In this document: positions 25,944 to 34,823 of the stretch, in pieces | How positions within the stretch are numbered: the stretch's first letter is position 1 | Layout of the letters: each line of letters starts with the position of its first letter | Assembly (NCBI GenBank): GCA_018262195.1 | Contig: JAGTRS010000030.1 | Span: 1 to 48,140, forward strand | Source: Pseudomonadota bacterium | GTDB taxonomy: Bacteria; Pseudomonadota; Gammaproteobacteria; Burkholderiales; Rhodocyclaceae | DNA length: 48,140 bases | Reading direction: 5' to 3' | Translations under genes and position numbers: made by a program | Notes under the pieces: generated by a model | What the model was told of the DNA's origin: nothing | What the model saw: only the letters and a program-made list of their open reading frames with translations | Databases searched by the model: none

Positions 25944-26668
25944 TTGCAGAGCAGGGCTTCAGCCTTGGGCGCAATCTTGCCGGCAGCGGCGATCAAGCCC
26001 TTCTTGTCAGCTGCTGGCCCCGTGGCGAGCAGCTTGACCGTGCTGTCCTTGCCAGGACGCGGTGCGACACGGGCCGAACGAACCCCTTTGACCTTCAACT
26101 CGGCCAATCGATCCTGCGCGCCTTTCTCGGAGGAGAAAACGCCGAGCGAAATCGCAAAGCGATTGGCCCCTTCCTGAACCACAAAGAAGTCAGTCACCTC
26201 CAGATCACGCAACTCCCCGGCTTTCTTGTCGACTTCGGCCTTGCTGGCCTGCGGCGGGATATGCACCCACCAGCCATTCCCCTCGGCCGCAACAACGCGG
26301 CGGGCAATCTTGAAATCCTTGAATTTGTTCGCCGCCAACTCGCTCAGACGATCTGCTTCGGCCACCGAGAGATGGTCCCACGCGAGGCACACCGGCGGGA
26401 CCTCGGCAAGCTTGGCAACCTCCTCCTTGGCAACCTCAGGCGGAGCTGCTTCGGCCGGGGCAGGATTCGGCGCCACTTCCCTGGCGGGTTCTGCTGCCTT
26501 GACCGGCGCAGCTGGCGCCTCACCACGGGAAACGATGCGCATGCGCTCCGGCATCACCTGATGTTCGACACGCCCGGCATCCGGATTATCCAGCCGGCCA
26601 AAATAGCCGGCACCAAACGCGTAAAACAACAGGTTGGCGAGGACGAGCAGAAAAACAAGCGCTTTCAC
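25940..26668 (-). CDS. SPOR-domain inner-membrane protein
   Basis: The 242-residue protein has one N-terminal membrane helix (about 3-20, ALVFLLVLANLLFYAFGA), an Ala/Pro/Glu-rich linker (50-90), and a C-terminal SPOR-like domain (about 140-215, with NRFAISLGVFSSEKGAQDRLAELKVKG in two blocks). SPOR domains bind glycan strands stripped of stem peptides, mostly at the septum. Location beside zapD agrees with a division or envelope role. The start is GTG at 26668, four bases after the trpB2 stop; its stop overlaps coaE. Confidence 0.85.
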   Translation of the reverse strand: MKALVFLLVLANLLFYAFGAGYFGRLDNPDAGRVEHQVMPERMRIVSRGEAPAAPVKAAEPAREVAPNPAPAEAAPPEVAKEEVAKLAEVPPVCLAWDHLSVAEADRLSELAANKFKDFKIARRVVAAEGNGWWVHIPPQASKAEVDKKAGELRDLEVTDFFVVQEGANRFAISLGVFSSEKGAQDRLAELKVKGVRSARVAPRPGKDSTVKLLATGPAADKKGLIAAAGKIAPKAEALLCK

Positions 26669-26672
26669 CGGA

Positions 26673-28037
26673 TCAGCCCACCTTCGGCAAATGCTTCAAC
26701 GACTCGGCAATCGCTTCCGCCGGGTAGTCGTAATCCTCCAGTTTCCCGGAGAAATACTTGTCGTACGAAGCCATGTCGAAATGGCCGTGGCCGGTCAGGC
26801 TGAACAGGATGGTCTTCGCCTCGCCGGTCACCTTGCACTTGAGCGCCTCGTCGATGGCGGCGCGAATGGCGTGGCAGGATTCGGGCGCCGGGATGATGCC
26901 TTCGGCCCGGGCGAACTGGACACCCGCATCAAACGTCGCCACCTGCGGCACAGCCAGCGCCTCAATCTGTCCTTCGTGGAGCAGTTGCGAAACGAGCGGC
27001 GAATCGCCGTGGTAGCGCAAGCCGCCGGCGTGGATGCCGGGCGGCATGAAGTCATGGCCGAGCGTGTACATCTTCATGATCGGCGTATATCCGGAAACGT
27101 CGCCGTAATCGTAGGCGTAGTGGCCCTTGGTCAGGGTCGGGCAGGAGGTCGGTTCGACCGCGACGCAGCGCAGGTTGGTGGCGCGCTTGTCGCCGGCGGC
27201 CTTGTCGGCAAGGAAAGGAAAGGCAATGCCACCGAAGCTGGAACCGCCACCACAAGGCCCGAAGATCACGTCCGGATAGAGGCCGATCTTGTCGAACTGC
27301 TTCTTGGCTTCGAGGCCGATGACCGACTGGTGCAACAGCACGTGGTTGAGCACTGAGCCGAGGGTGTAGCAGGTACCAGGATCGGCGGCAGCCTCTTCGA
27401 CCGCTTCCGAGATGGCCAGGCCGAGCGAACCCTGGTTATCGGGATCGGCGGCCAACGCGGCACGGCCGGCATTGGTCAGATTGGTCGGGCTGGCGAAGAC
27501 CTCGGCGCCCCAGGTCTGCATCATCGAGCGGCGGAAAGGCTTCTGCTCGTAACTGACCTTGACCATGAAGACACGTACCGGCAGGCCGAACATCTGGCCA
27601 GCGAAGGCAATCGACGAGCCCCACTGGCCGGCGCCGGTTTCAGTGGTCAGGCGCTTGGTGCCGGCAAGCTTGTTGAAGTAGGCCTGCGGCACAGCGGAGT
27701 TGGGCTTGTGCGAGCCAGCCGGCGAAACACCTTCATATTTGTAGAAAATCTTGGCCGGGGTACCCAGTGCCTGCTCCAGACGCAAAGCCCGGCAGAGCGG
27801 TGCGGGACGCCACAGGGCGTAGATCTGGCGGACCTCTTCGGGAATTGCGATCCAGCGCTCTGCCGACATTTCCTGCTCGAGAATCGGGCCGGGGAAGATC
27901 GCTCCCATGGCCTCCGGCGGCACCGGATTGCCATCCGGCCCGAGCGGTGGTGCCGGAGGATTCGTCATATCGGCGACGATGTTGTACCAGTGAGTCGGAA
28001 TATCTTCTTGTTCTAGATTGATGCGCAGCGGCGTCAC
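26673..28037 (-). CDS. trpB2: TrpB2-type tryptophan synthase beta chain
   Basis: The 454-residue PLP enzyme belongs to the longer TrpB2 branch: it has the TrpB2-type N-terminus (PLRINLEQEDIPTHWYNI), the PLP lysine K111 in GSHKPNSA, and the phosphate loop GPCGGGSSFGG. It condenses indole and serine to tryptophan and is thought to salvage free indole without TrpA. The GTG at 28037 is chosen because GGGAGAG stands 4 bases upstream and the family starts here; the open frame further upstream (TTG at 28097) is not needed. No trpA is near. It is the first gene of the trpB2-SPOR-coaE-zapD-yacG run. Confidence 0.93.
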   Translation of the reverse strand: MTPLRINLEQEDIPTHWYNIVADMTNPPAPPLGPDGNPVPPEAMGAIFPGPILEQEMSAERWIAIPEEVRQIYALWRPAPLCRALRLEQALGTPAKIFYKYEGVSPAGSHKPNSAVPQAYFNKLAGTKRLTTETGAGQWGSSIAFAGQMFGLPVRVFMVKVSYEQKPFRRSMMQTWGAEVFASPTNLTNAGRAALAADPDNQGSLGLAISEAVEEAAADPGTCYTLGSVLNHVLLHQSVIGLEAKKQFDKIGLYPDVIFGPCGGGSSFGGIAFPFLADKAAGDKRATNLRCVAVEPTSCPTLTKGHYAYDYGDVSGYTPIMKMYTLGHDFMPPGIHAGGLRYHGDSPLVSQLLHEGQIEALAVPQVATFDAGVQFARAEGIIPAPESCHAIRAAIDEALKCKVTGEAKTILFSLTGHGHFDMASYDKYFSGKLEDYDYPAEAIAESLKHLPKVG

Positions 28038-28152
28038 GTTTCTCTCCCGGAAAGCGTTTGCTGAAAGGCGGTAAGTTACTCCAAAAGCCCCTGCCAACCA
28101 AGGGTAGCCATGGATTCTGTCCGTTTTTTGCCGTTGACCGGAACAACAAACT

Positions 28153-28180
28153 GGGCAAGCAGTTAAAGTACTGCCTGCCC
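28153..28180 (+). other. Hairpin just upstream of the DOMON-like gene
   Basis: GGGCAAGCAGT and ACTGCCTGCCC can pair over 11 positions with one mismatch around a 6-base loop, ending 10 bases before the TTG start at 28191. It may hide or expose the start, end a transcript, or bind a regulator. The remaining bases 28038-28152 show no gene. Confidence 0.55.
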
Positions 28181-28190
28181 TCTGCTTTCA

Positions 28191-28760
28191 TTGACCAAAA
28201 TCGCCTTGCTCACCCCAATAACTGCCCATCTGCTTTGCCACCCGGCGACACCATGCGCCGCGGTCGAATCCATTGAATTGACGGTCGAACCGACCGCCGC
28301 CGGCGGCCTGACCTTGCGTTATTTTGTGCGCAGCATGCCGGGCGCACTTCAAATGCCGTTGCCATCCGCACCCGGCCCGGCCGACAATCTCTGGCAGCAC
28401 ACGTGCTGCGAAGCCTTCATTGCCCCAGTCGATGACAAGCAATACCGGGAATTCAATTTCTCGCCATCGAGCCAATGGGCGGCCTATCGCTTCACGGATT
28501 ACCGTCAGCGCGACACCCGCTTTACGCCTGCGGGCGCCCCCGGCATCACGGTGCAAACCCTGAGCGATGGTTTTCAACTTGAGGCCGAACTCAGCCCGGA
28601 CCTTCTGCCTGAAGGCAAAGCCCTGCTGCTCTGCCTTAGCGCAGTCATCGAAGCCACCGAAGGCAGCAAAAGCTACTGGGCCTTGGCCCATTGCGCAGCC
28701 CAGCCCGATTTCCATCTCCGTCAGAGTTTTACGCTGACTTTGAACCGAAACACGCCATGA
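28191..28760 (+). CDS. DOMON-like domain protein
   Basis: The 189-residue protein is mostly beta-strand in character with many aromatic residues (WQHTCCEAFIAP, YREFNFSPSSQWAAYRFTDYR). The pattern matches the small DOMON-like proteins found in proteobacteria, which share the cytochrome/sugar-binding beta sandwich of DOMON domains. No signal peptide is visible. The start is uncertain: the frame opens after a stop at 28164 and the first usable codon is TTG at 28191, without a clear ribosome binding site. Its stop overlaps the start of the DUF1343 gene (ATGA), so the two are translated together. Ligand and role are unknown. Confidence 0.75.
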   Translation: MTKIALLTPITAHLLCHPATPCAAVESIELTVEPTAAGGLTLRYFVRSMPGALQMPLPSAPGPADNLWQHTCCEAFIAPVDDKQYREFNFSPSSQWAAYRFTDYRQRDTRFTPAGAPGITVQTLSDGFQLEAELSPDLLPEGKALLLCLSAVIEATEGSKSYWALAHCAAQPDFHLRQSFTLTLNRNTP

Positions 28761-29971
28761 CCCAGACTATCCTGTTCGGCATTGACCGACTGATCGCCGA
28801 CCCCGACCTGCGCCGCCCGCTGGCCGGCAAGCGCATCGCCCTGCTCGCCCACCCGGCTTCGGTGACCGCCGATCTGACCCACTCGCTGGATGCACTGGCC
28901 GCCCTGCCCGACATCAAGCTGAGCGCTGCTTTTGGCCCACAGCACGGCCTGCGCGGCGACAAGCAGGACAACATGGTCGAGTCTCCCGACTTCCTCGACC
29001 CGCAGCACGGCATTCCGGTCTTCAGCCTGTACGGCGAAGTGCGCCGGCCTACCGACGCGATGATGGACACTTTCGATGTCCTGCTCGTCGACCTGCAGGA
29101 CCTCGGTTGCCGCATCTACACTTTCATCACCACACTGCGCTACGTGCTTGAAGCCGCCGCCAGACACGGCAAGGCCGTCTGGGTACTCGACCGCCCGAAC
29201 CCGGCTGGTCGGCCAGTCGAAGGTCTTACCCTGCGCGATGGCTGGGAAAGCTTCGTCGGCGCTGGTGCCATGCCAATGCGTCACGGCATGACCATGGGCG
29301 AACTTGGTCACTGGTTCATCGCTACCTTGGGGCTCGATGTCGATTACCAAGTGATCACCATGCAGGGCTGGGAGCCCGACGCCGCCCCAGGCTACGGCTG
29401 GCCGCTAGTCGAACGGACGTGGATCAACCCCAGCCCGAACGCCCCCAATCTGTGGATGGCCCGCGCCTATGCCGGCACCGTCATGCTAGAAGGCGCTACT
29501 TTGAGCGAAGGCCGTGGCACGACCCGCCCGCTGGAAATCTTCGGCGCACCGGACATCGATGCCCGCGCCGTGATCGCTGAAATGCAGGCCTTTGCCCCGC
29601 AGTGGCTACGAGGCTGCAAGCTGCGTGAAATCTGGTTCGAGCCGACCTTCCACAAGCACGCCGGCAAGCTCAATCACGGCGTGCAGATCCACTGCGAAGG
29701 CCCGTATTACGACCACGATGCCTTCCAGCCCTGGCGCATTCAGGCGCTGGCCTTCAAGGCCATTCGCCGGCTCTATCCCGGTTACCAGTTATGGCGCGAC
29801 TTCGCCTACGAATACGAACATGACCGCCTAGCCATCGACCTGATCAACGGCTCACCGCTATTACGCGAATGGGTTGATGATCCGAAGAGCACCCCGGACA
29901 ACCTTGATGCCTTGGCAAATGCCGATGAGAACGCCTGGAACGAGGAAAGAAAAACCTTCCTGCTGTATTGA
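28757..29971 (+). CDS. DUF1343 / NamZ-like exo-N-acetylmuramidase
   Basis: The 404-residue protein matches the DUF1343 family, which includes the Bacillus exo-beta-N-acetylmuramidase NamZ (GH171). Visible patterns are the Rossmann-like N-terminal part with LLAHPASVTADLTHSLDAL, GPQHGLRGD, LLVDLQDLGCRIYTF, LDRPNPAGRPVEG and SEGRGTTRPLEIFGAP. The Glu and Asp residues in these loops are the likely catalytic ones. Known NamZ proteins are often exported, but here no signal peptide is seen, so it may act on cytoplasmic muropeptides or another MurNAc compound. It is coupled to the DOMON-like gene. The ATG at 28757 forms the overlap; the frame upstream is inside the neighbour. Confidence 0.87.
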   Translation: MTQTILFGIDRLIADPDLRRPLAGKRIALLAHPASVTADLTHSLDALAALPDIKLSAAFGPQHGLRGDKQDNMVESPDFLDPQHGIPVFSLYGEVRRPTDAMMDTFDVLLVDLQDLGCRIYTFITTLRYVLEAAARHGKAVWVLDRPNPAGRPVEGLTLRDGWESFVGAGAMPMRHGMTMGELGHWFIATLGLDVDYQVITMQGWEPDAAPGYGWPLVERTWINPSPNAPNLWMARAYAGTVMLEGATLSEGRGTTRPLEIFGAPDIDARAVIAEMQAFAPQWLRGCKLREIWFEPTFHKHAGKLNHGVQIHCEGPYYDHDAFQPWRIQALAFKAIRRLYPGYQLWRDFAYEYEHDRLAIDLINGSPLLREWVDDPKSTPDNLDALANADENAWNEERKTFLLY

Positions 29972-30075
29972 ACAACTGCCCGATAACGATGCCAGATGGA
30001 AATCGCTATCTATCGCCAATACCTGTTGTTAATATGAACATTAGCTTCTAAACGAAAAATCCAAGCGAGGTTCGT

Positions 30076-33000
30076 GTGCTCCAAAGCCGACGTGCCATGG
30101 TCAGTTGCTGGCTTTCTCAAGCCGTGGTCGTGCTTTGTCTGCTGTTTGGATTCTCGGCTGCACATGCTACAGACCCCGCAAACATTCCGAGCGAAGCCAG
30201 AAAGCCGGCAAAATTCGCGGTCCTTGCCTTCCGTCCCAAGCCGGAAACCGAAGCGCGCTGGCAACCGCTGATTGACTACCTCAACAGTACCCACCCGAGC
30301 CAGCCAATCTCGCTCGTCGTACTCAGCTACCCGGAGCTCGAAACGGCCGTCAAGGCAAGACAGGTCGATTTCGTCCTGACCCAACCCGCACACTACATCC
30401 AGCTGACCCAACGTGAAGGTTTGCTCTCGCCACTGGCGACCCTGGTTGAAAGGGAAGGAGGCCTTTCTCTCGCCAGTTTTGGCGGCGTGATTGTGACCCG
30501 TAGCGACCGAACCGATATTCAACGCCTCTCCGATCTGCGCGACAAAAGGATTGCTACCAGTAGCACGACATCCCTCGGCAGTTATCTGATGCAGGCCTTC
30601 GAACTGCTGCAGATCGGCATCCAGCTCCCGAACGACGCCCGGGTCATCGATACCGGCCAGCCACAGGACAAGGCCATTCAACAATTGCTTTCGGGGCAAG
30701 TCGATGTCGCCTTTGTTCGCACCGGGCTCATCGAAGCCATGCAAAGAGAGAAGAAGCTTGATCTCCAGCAGATTAAGGTCATCAATGCAAAGGAAACCGC
30801 GGACTTTCCCCTGGCTAGATCTACCCGCCTTTACCCGGAATGGCCGGTGGCGGCGATGCCGTGGACCGAGAGCAACCTTGCCCGACAGATTGCGGCCGCC
30901 ATCCTATCGTTGCCTCCGCTGGGCGAAACCGCCCGGGCGGCCAGTATCCATGGCTTCACCATTCCCGGAGACTACCGCCCGGTCGATGAACTGATGCGCC
31001 AGCTTCGCCAGCCACCTTTCGACGCCCCCCCAAAATTCACCGCCAAGGATGTTTTGGCGCAGTTCGGGCTGGTAATTGCGATCATCCTCACAATCAGCAT
31101 CGCCACCTTGCTGGCGATCGTTTTCGCCCTTGTCCGCTCGATCCGCCGCCTCAAGGCCGAGCGTTCGCGAACCAAGGCGACGATGGCGCAATTCTCGGCG
31201 GCTGAAGCGCGTTTCCGGGCGATTTTCGACAACGTCGAAACTCTGGCCATTCAAGGCTATCTGGCCGATGGCACCGTCGCCTACTGGAACAACGCATCGC
31301 AAACCACCTATGGCTATACCGCGCAGGAAGCCCTCGGCAAATCGCTTCTCGACCTGATCATCCCCCCGGCCATGCGCGATGACGTCCAGAATGCCGTGCG
31401 CTGGATGTTCTCGCACAAGACGGGCATTCCACCGGGTCGGCTCAAGCTGCAACGCAAGGACGGTAGTGCTGTCGAGGTCTATTCAAGCCACTCGGTCATC
31501 GACACGGCCGATCAGGGGCCAATGATGTTCTGCCTCGACATCAACCTGACCGAGCTGGTCCATACCGAGGAAGCGCTTGTCGAAAGCGAATCCCGGCAGA
31601 GAATGGTTCTCCAGACGCTGGGCGAAGGCGTATATGGAACCGACCTCGACGGTATCTGCACTTTCATCAATCCTGCCGCCCTGGGTTTTCTCGGACTCTC
31701 AGAAGAAGAGGTTCTGGGCAAGAACACCCATCAGCTGTTCCACCACCATCGGGCCGATGGCACCCCGCTGCCACAAGCCGAATGCCCTCTCATCCTCACC
31801 GCGAAAGATGGCCAGACTCGCCGTCTGGAGGATGTCTTCTGGCGAAAAAATGGCGAAAGCTTCCCGGTTCGCCTGACCATCACGGCCAAGCTGCGTGAAG
31901 GGATAATCACTGGCGTCGTTGTCTCATTCGCCGATATCAGTGAAAACCGACGGGTGGCCCAGGAACTGGAGCAGCATCGCAACCATCTTGAAGCACAGGT
32001 CAGGCAACGCACCGAACAACTGGAAATCGCCCGCCAGGCCGCGGAAGCAGCCAATCGCTCGAAGAGCGCTTTCCTGGCCAACATGAGTCACGAAATACGC
32101 ACGCCGCTCAATGCCGTGCTTGGCATGGTGCACCTGTTGCGCCGAGATGCGCCAACAGTGGAGCAGATCGACCGCCTGGACAAGATCGACTCGGCTTCAC
32201 AGCATCTGCTGGCAGTCATCAACGACATTCTGGATATTTCGAAAATCGAGGCTGGCAAACTGGTCCTCGATGAAACTACCGTGGACATCAACGGCATCCT
32301 GAAACGAGTGCTTTCTGTGCTCGGCGACCGTGCCCGCGAAAAGGGCCTCGAACTGCGGATTGAAACAGACGATTTCCCGCATACCTTTATCGGTGACCCG
32401 ACGCGCATCACCCAGTGCCTGATCAATTACGCCGGCAACGCAATCAAATTCACTGAACGCGGCAGCATCACGGTCAGAGCACGGCGCCACAGCGAAGACA
32501 GTAGCGGTGTGCTGCTCCGCTTCGAAGTCGAAGATACCGGCATCGGCATTCCCGACGACACCATTGATCGCCTGTTCGGAATTTTCGAGCAGGCCGACAG
32601 TTCTACCAGCCGAAAATTCGGCGGCACCGGCCTGGGCCTGGCCATTACCCGACGCCTTGCCGAGTTGATGGGCGGCAAAGTCGGCGTCGCCAGCCGGGTT
32701 GGTGCCGGTAGCCGTTTCTGGTTTACGGCAAGGCTGAAACCCGGTGACGACGCCATGGATGCATTGAGTTCGACGTTTGCCGGTCTTTCGCCCCAGGGGG
32801 TACAGAACAGCCTGCGCGGCCGCCATCTGCTGGTCGTTGAAGACGAGGCAATCAACCGCGAAATTGCCCTCGAACTGCTCAGCGAATTCGGAATCACTGC
32901 CGACACCGCCGAAAACGGGCGCCAAGCCCTCGAACTGATCAAGTCCCAGTCTTATGATCTGGTCCTGATGGACATGCAGATGCCAGAAATGGATGGTCTG

Positions 33001-33183
33001 GAAGCAACCCGCCACATTCGCGCCTTGCCGCAGCACCACACTGTACCGATCATCGCCATGACCGCCAACGCCTTCGCCGAAGACCGCGAGCGCTGTATCG
33101 CGGCCGGCATGAACGACTTCATCACAAAACCGGTCGAACCCCAGGATCTCAAGATACTGCTGCTGCACCACCTCGCTCGCTAG
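30076..33183 (+). CDS. Hybrid histidine kinase with built-in PhnD-like periplasmic sensor
   Basis: The 1035-residue protein has a signal sequence (cleavage likely after AAHA), then a PhnD-like binding domain at about 45-315 with VDFVLTQPAHYIQL and TTSLGSYLMQAFELLQIG. A membrane helix follows at about 331-353. Two PAS domains at about 370-500 and 510-635 lead to a coiled coil and HisKA with H672 in MSHEIRTP. The ATPase domain has NAIKFTE, DTGIGIP and GGTGLGL. The receiver has phospho-acceptor D966. It is orphan: no regulator is adjacent and no Hpt is present. The GTG at 30076 is chosen since GCGAGG lies 5 bases upstream; ATG at 30097 is the alternative. The 104 bases upstream (29972-30075) show no other gene. 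Confidence 0.92.
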   Translation: MLQSRRAMVSCWLSQAVVVLCLLFGFSAAHATDPANIPSEARKPAKFAVLAFRPKPETEARWQPLIDYLNSTHPSQPISLVVLSYPELETAVKARQVDFVLTQPAHYIQLTQREGLLSPLATLVEREGGLSLASFGGVIVTRSDRTDIQRLSDLRDKRIATSSTTSLGSYLMQAFELLQIGIQLPNDARVIDTGQPQDKAIQQLLSGQVDVAFVRTGLIEAMQREKKLDLQQIKVINAKETADFPLARSTRLYPEWPVAAMPWTESNLARQIAAAILSLPPLGETARAASIHGFTIPGDYRPVDELMRQLRQPPFDAPPKFTAKDVLAQFGLVIAIILTISIATLLAIVFALVRSIRRLKAERSRTKATMAQFSAAEARFRAIFDNVETLAIQGYLADGTVAYWNNASQTTYGYTAQEALGKSLLDLIIPPAMRDDVQNAVRWMFSHKTGIPPGRLKLQRKDGSAVEVYSSHSVIDTADQGPMMFCLDINLTELVHTEEALVESESRQRMVLQTLGEGVYGTDLDGICTFINPAALGFLGLSEEEVLGKNTHQLFHHHRADGTPLPQAECPLILTAKDGQTRRLEDVFWRKNGESFPVRLTITAKLREGIITGVVVSFADISENRRVAQELEQHRNHLEAQVRQRTEQLEIARQAAEAANRSKSAFLANMSHEIRTPLNAVLGMVHLLRRDAPTVEQIDRLDKIDSASQHLLAVINDILDISKIEAGKLVLDETTVDINGILKRVLSVLGDRAREKGLELRIETDDFPHTFIGDPTRITQCLINYAGNAIKFTERGSITVRARRHSEDSSGVLLRFEVEDTGIGIPDDTIDRLFGIFEQADSSTSRKFGGTGLGLAITRRLAELMGGKVGVASRVGAGSRFWFTARLKPGDDAMDALSSTFAGLSPQGVQNSLRGRHLLVVEDEAINREIALELLSEFGITADTAENGRQALELIKSQSYDLVLMDMQMPEMDGLEATRHIRALPQHHTVPIIAMTANAFAEDRERCIAAGMNDFITKPVEPQDLKILLLHHLAR

Positions 33184-33212
33184 GCCGCTTCGCAGTAAAC
33201 GGGCTGCCTCGC

Positions 33213-34823
33213 CTAGCGCAAGAGCCCGCGCAGCATCAGGTGCACTCGCTCGGCCGCCAGCACACCGCGATATTGAGCCTCTTCAAACAGCGAAAACCCG
33301 GACAGATCGGCGTGGGCCAGCGTGATCCGCAGGCTGCGAAAAGTGGCCATTTTTTCTCGCTGCCCGTGATAAAGGCTGCCCGGCACAGGGCGGCGCATCG
33401 CATGGCCATTGCGAAAGACATCAAGACGGGTTGTCAGCTTGCGAATATCCGGATGCACTCGCTCCAACTCGGACAAAATGCCTTCCGCCCAGGCCGCGTG
33501 CGGCGTTTCGAGCAGCAGGCGACGCCCCTCGGCCGGCGCCACATCGTGCAACGCCCGATAGTAGGTCAGGACCGTGCCGTTCAGCCGACGGCGTATCAGT
33601 TGGTGGGTAGCGGTCACATAGCCGAGACCGGGACTATCGTAGAAAATATTGTCCCAGGCGGCTGGCGCGCCATGCCGCTCCTCCGGCAAATCGGACAGAT
33701 GCAGATTGGCCGTCAGCCACGGCGCGTAATCGCCGGCCAGACAGGCCTGCTTCAAATCAGCAGGAATTGCCGGCCAGACGCGTGGCAGCACAAAAGCCGG
33801 CGCTGCCCAGATCAGTTGCCGCGCCTCAAAACGCACCGATTTCTCGCCCACCAGCACATCAACCGTTACGCCCGATTTTCCCTCCTCCATGCGCCAGACA
33901 GCAGCCCCGCTGATCACACGATCGCCGGCCTTTTGCGCCAGACCACGGGCCAGCCAGGCATTGCCGTCCGGCGCAGTAATCACGGTATCGCTTGTGGCAT
34001 TGGCCGCTTCGCCATTGCGGCAGGCGAAGTAGTGCAGCCCAGCCCAGGCCGAGACCTGATCGTAGGCCGTACCGTAGTCGTCACGGCAGGCATAGTTGGC
34101 CAGCCAGTACAACGTTGGCGCCGTAAATCCGTTGTCCTTCAACCATTGTTTAAAGGAAACCTGGTCAAGCGCCCGCCATTCGGGATCGGTGGTCGATAGT
34201 GCCATCGGGATGGCAAACAGCCGCCGTCCGTCGCGTCCTCTGGCCTGCTTCAGCGCCTCCATCCGGTCATGGAAGCGCTTCTGCTGGGCCCGCTCGGCGG
34301 CATCGAGACCGCGATGCGGCAACAAGCCCTCTTCCCACAGGCCATGGCGAAATACGCGTTCCTGCGGGGTGGCACACAGATAACGCTCATCGTAAGCCGG
34401 CTTCGCTGCGGCCGGATCGCCCTGCAAGACGCCTAGTTCAGCCAGCAAGTCACGGACATAGATCGCCTCCCGTGTCGGCAAGGGCAGGTAGTGGGCACCC
34501 CAGGGATAGGCCACCAGCGGAGATTGCCCACCGCGTGAATTGCCACCGGCCTCGCTTTCCATTTCCATGACAAGAAAGTCGTCGACACCAGATTTGGCAA
34601 GTCGCCAGGCCGCCGACAGGCCGGAAATGCCGCCGCCGACAATCAGGACACCCGTCTTTCGGGTTTCGGAAGGAGAAGGAAAGCCGCCATCGCGTAGCCG
34701 ATGGCCCAGCGTATGTGACATGCCCAGCAGTTCGCCGGGTGGCAACAGTGATTTCCCGGCAGGGGCGCAACCGGCGAGGGCTGCAGCTCCCACCGTGCAA
34801 AGGAAATCCCGACGACTAGTCAA
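33213..34823 (-). CDS. Tat-exported FAD-dependent oxidoreductase, predicted lipoprotein
   Basis: The 536-residue protein starts with a twin-arginine signal (SRRDFL at 3-8) that ends in a lipobox LAGC at 16-19, so it may be a Tat-exported lipoprotein. The mature part has an FAD-binding GGGISGL motif after VLIV, followed by EMESEAGGNSRGG, the pattern of flavin amine oxidases and protoporphyrinogen-oxidase-like enzymes. The substrate is unknown. The start is best placed at TTG 34823: it gives the complete Tat signal, has GGAAG just upstream, and overlaps the ftsX stop (TTGACTAG). It is thus the fourth gene of the ftsY-ftsE-ftsX unit. Confidence 0.85.
   Translation of the reverse strand: MTSRRDFLCTVGAAALAGCAPAGKSLLPPGELLGMSHTLGHRLRDGGFPSPSETRKTGVLIVGGGISGLSAAWRLAKSGVDDFLVMEMESEAGGNSRGGQSPLVAYPWGAHYLPLPTREAIYVRDLLAELGVLQGDPAAAKPAYDERYLCATPQERVFRHGLWEEGLLPHRGLDAAERAQQKRFHDRMEALKQARGRDGRRLFAIPMALSTTDPEWRALDQVSFKQWLKDNGFTAPTLYWLANYACRDDYGTAYDQVSAWAGLHYFACRNGEAANATSDTVITAPDGNAWLARGLAQKAGDRVISGAAVWRMEEGKSGVTVDVLVGEKSVRFEARQLIWAAPAFVLPRVWPAIPADLKQACLAGDYAPWLTANLHLSDLPEERHGAPAAWDNIFYDSPGLGYVTATHQLIRRRLNGTVLTYYRALHDVAPAEGRRLLLETPHAAWAEGILSELERVHPDIRKLTTRLDVFRNGHAMRRPVPGSLYHGQREKMATFRSLRITLAHADLSGFSLFEEAQYRGVLAAERVHLMLRGLLR

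Noticed and set aside
28038..28097. N-terminal extension of trpB2 to 28097
   Set aside because: The GTG at 28037 has a good ribosome binding site and matches the family start; the extension shows no family pattern.
32197..33171. 324-codon minus-strand frame opposite the PhnD-sensor kinase
   Set aside because: Antisense to the ATPase and receiver domains of a clear kinase gene.
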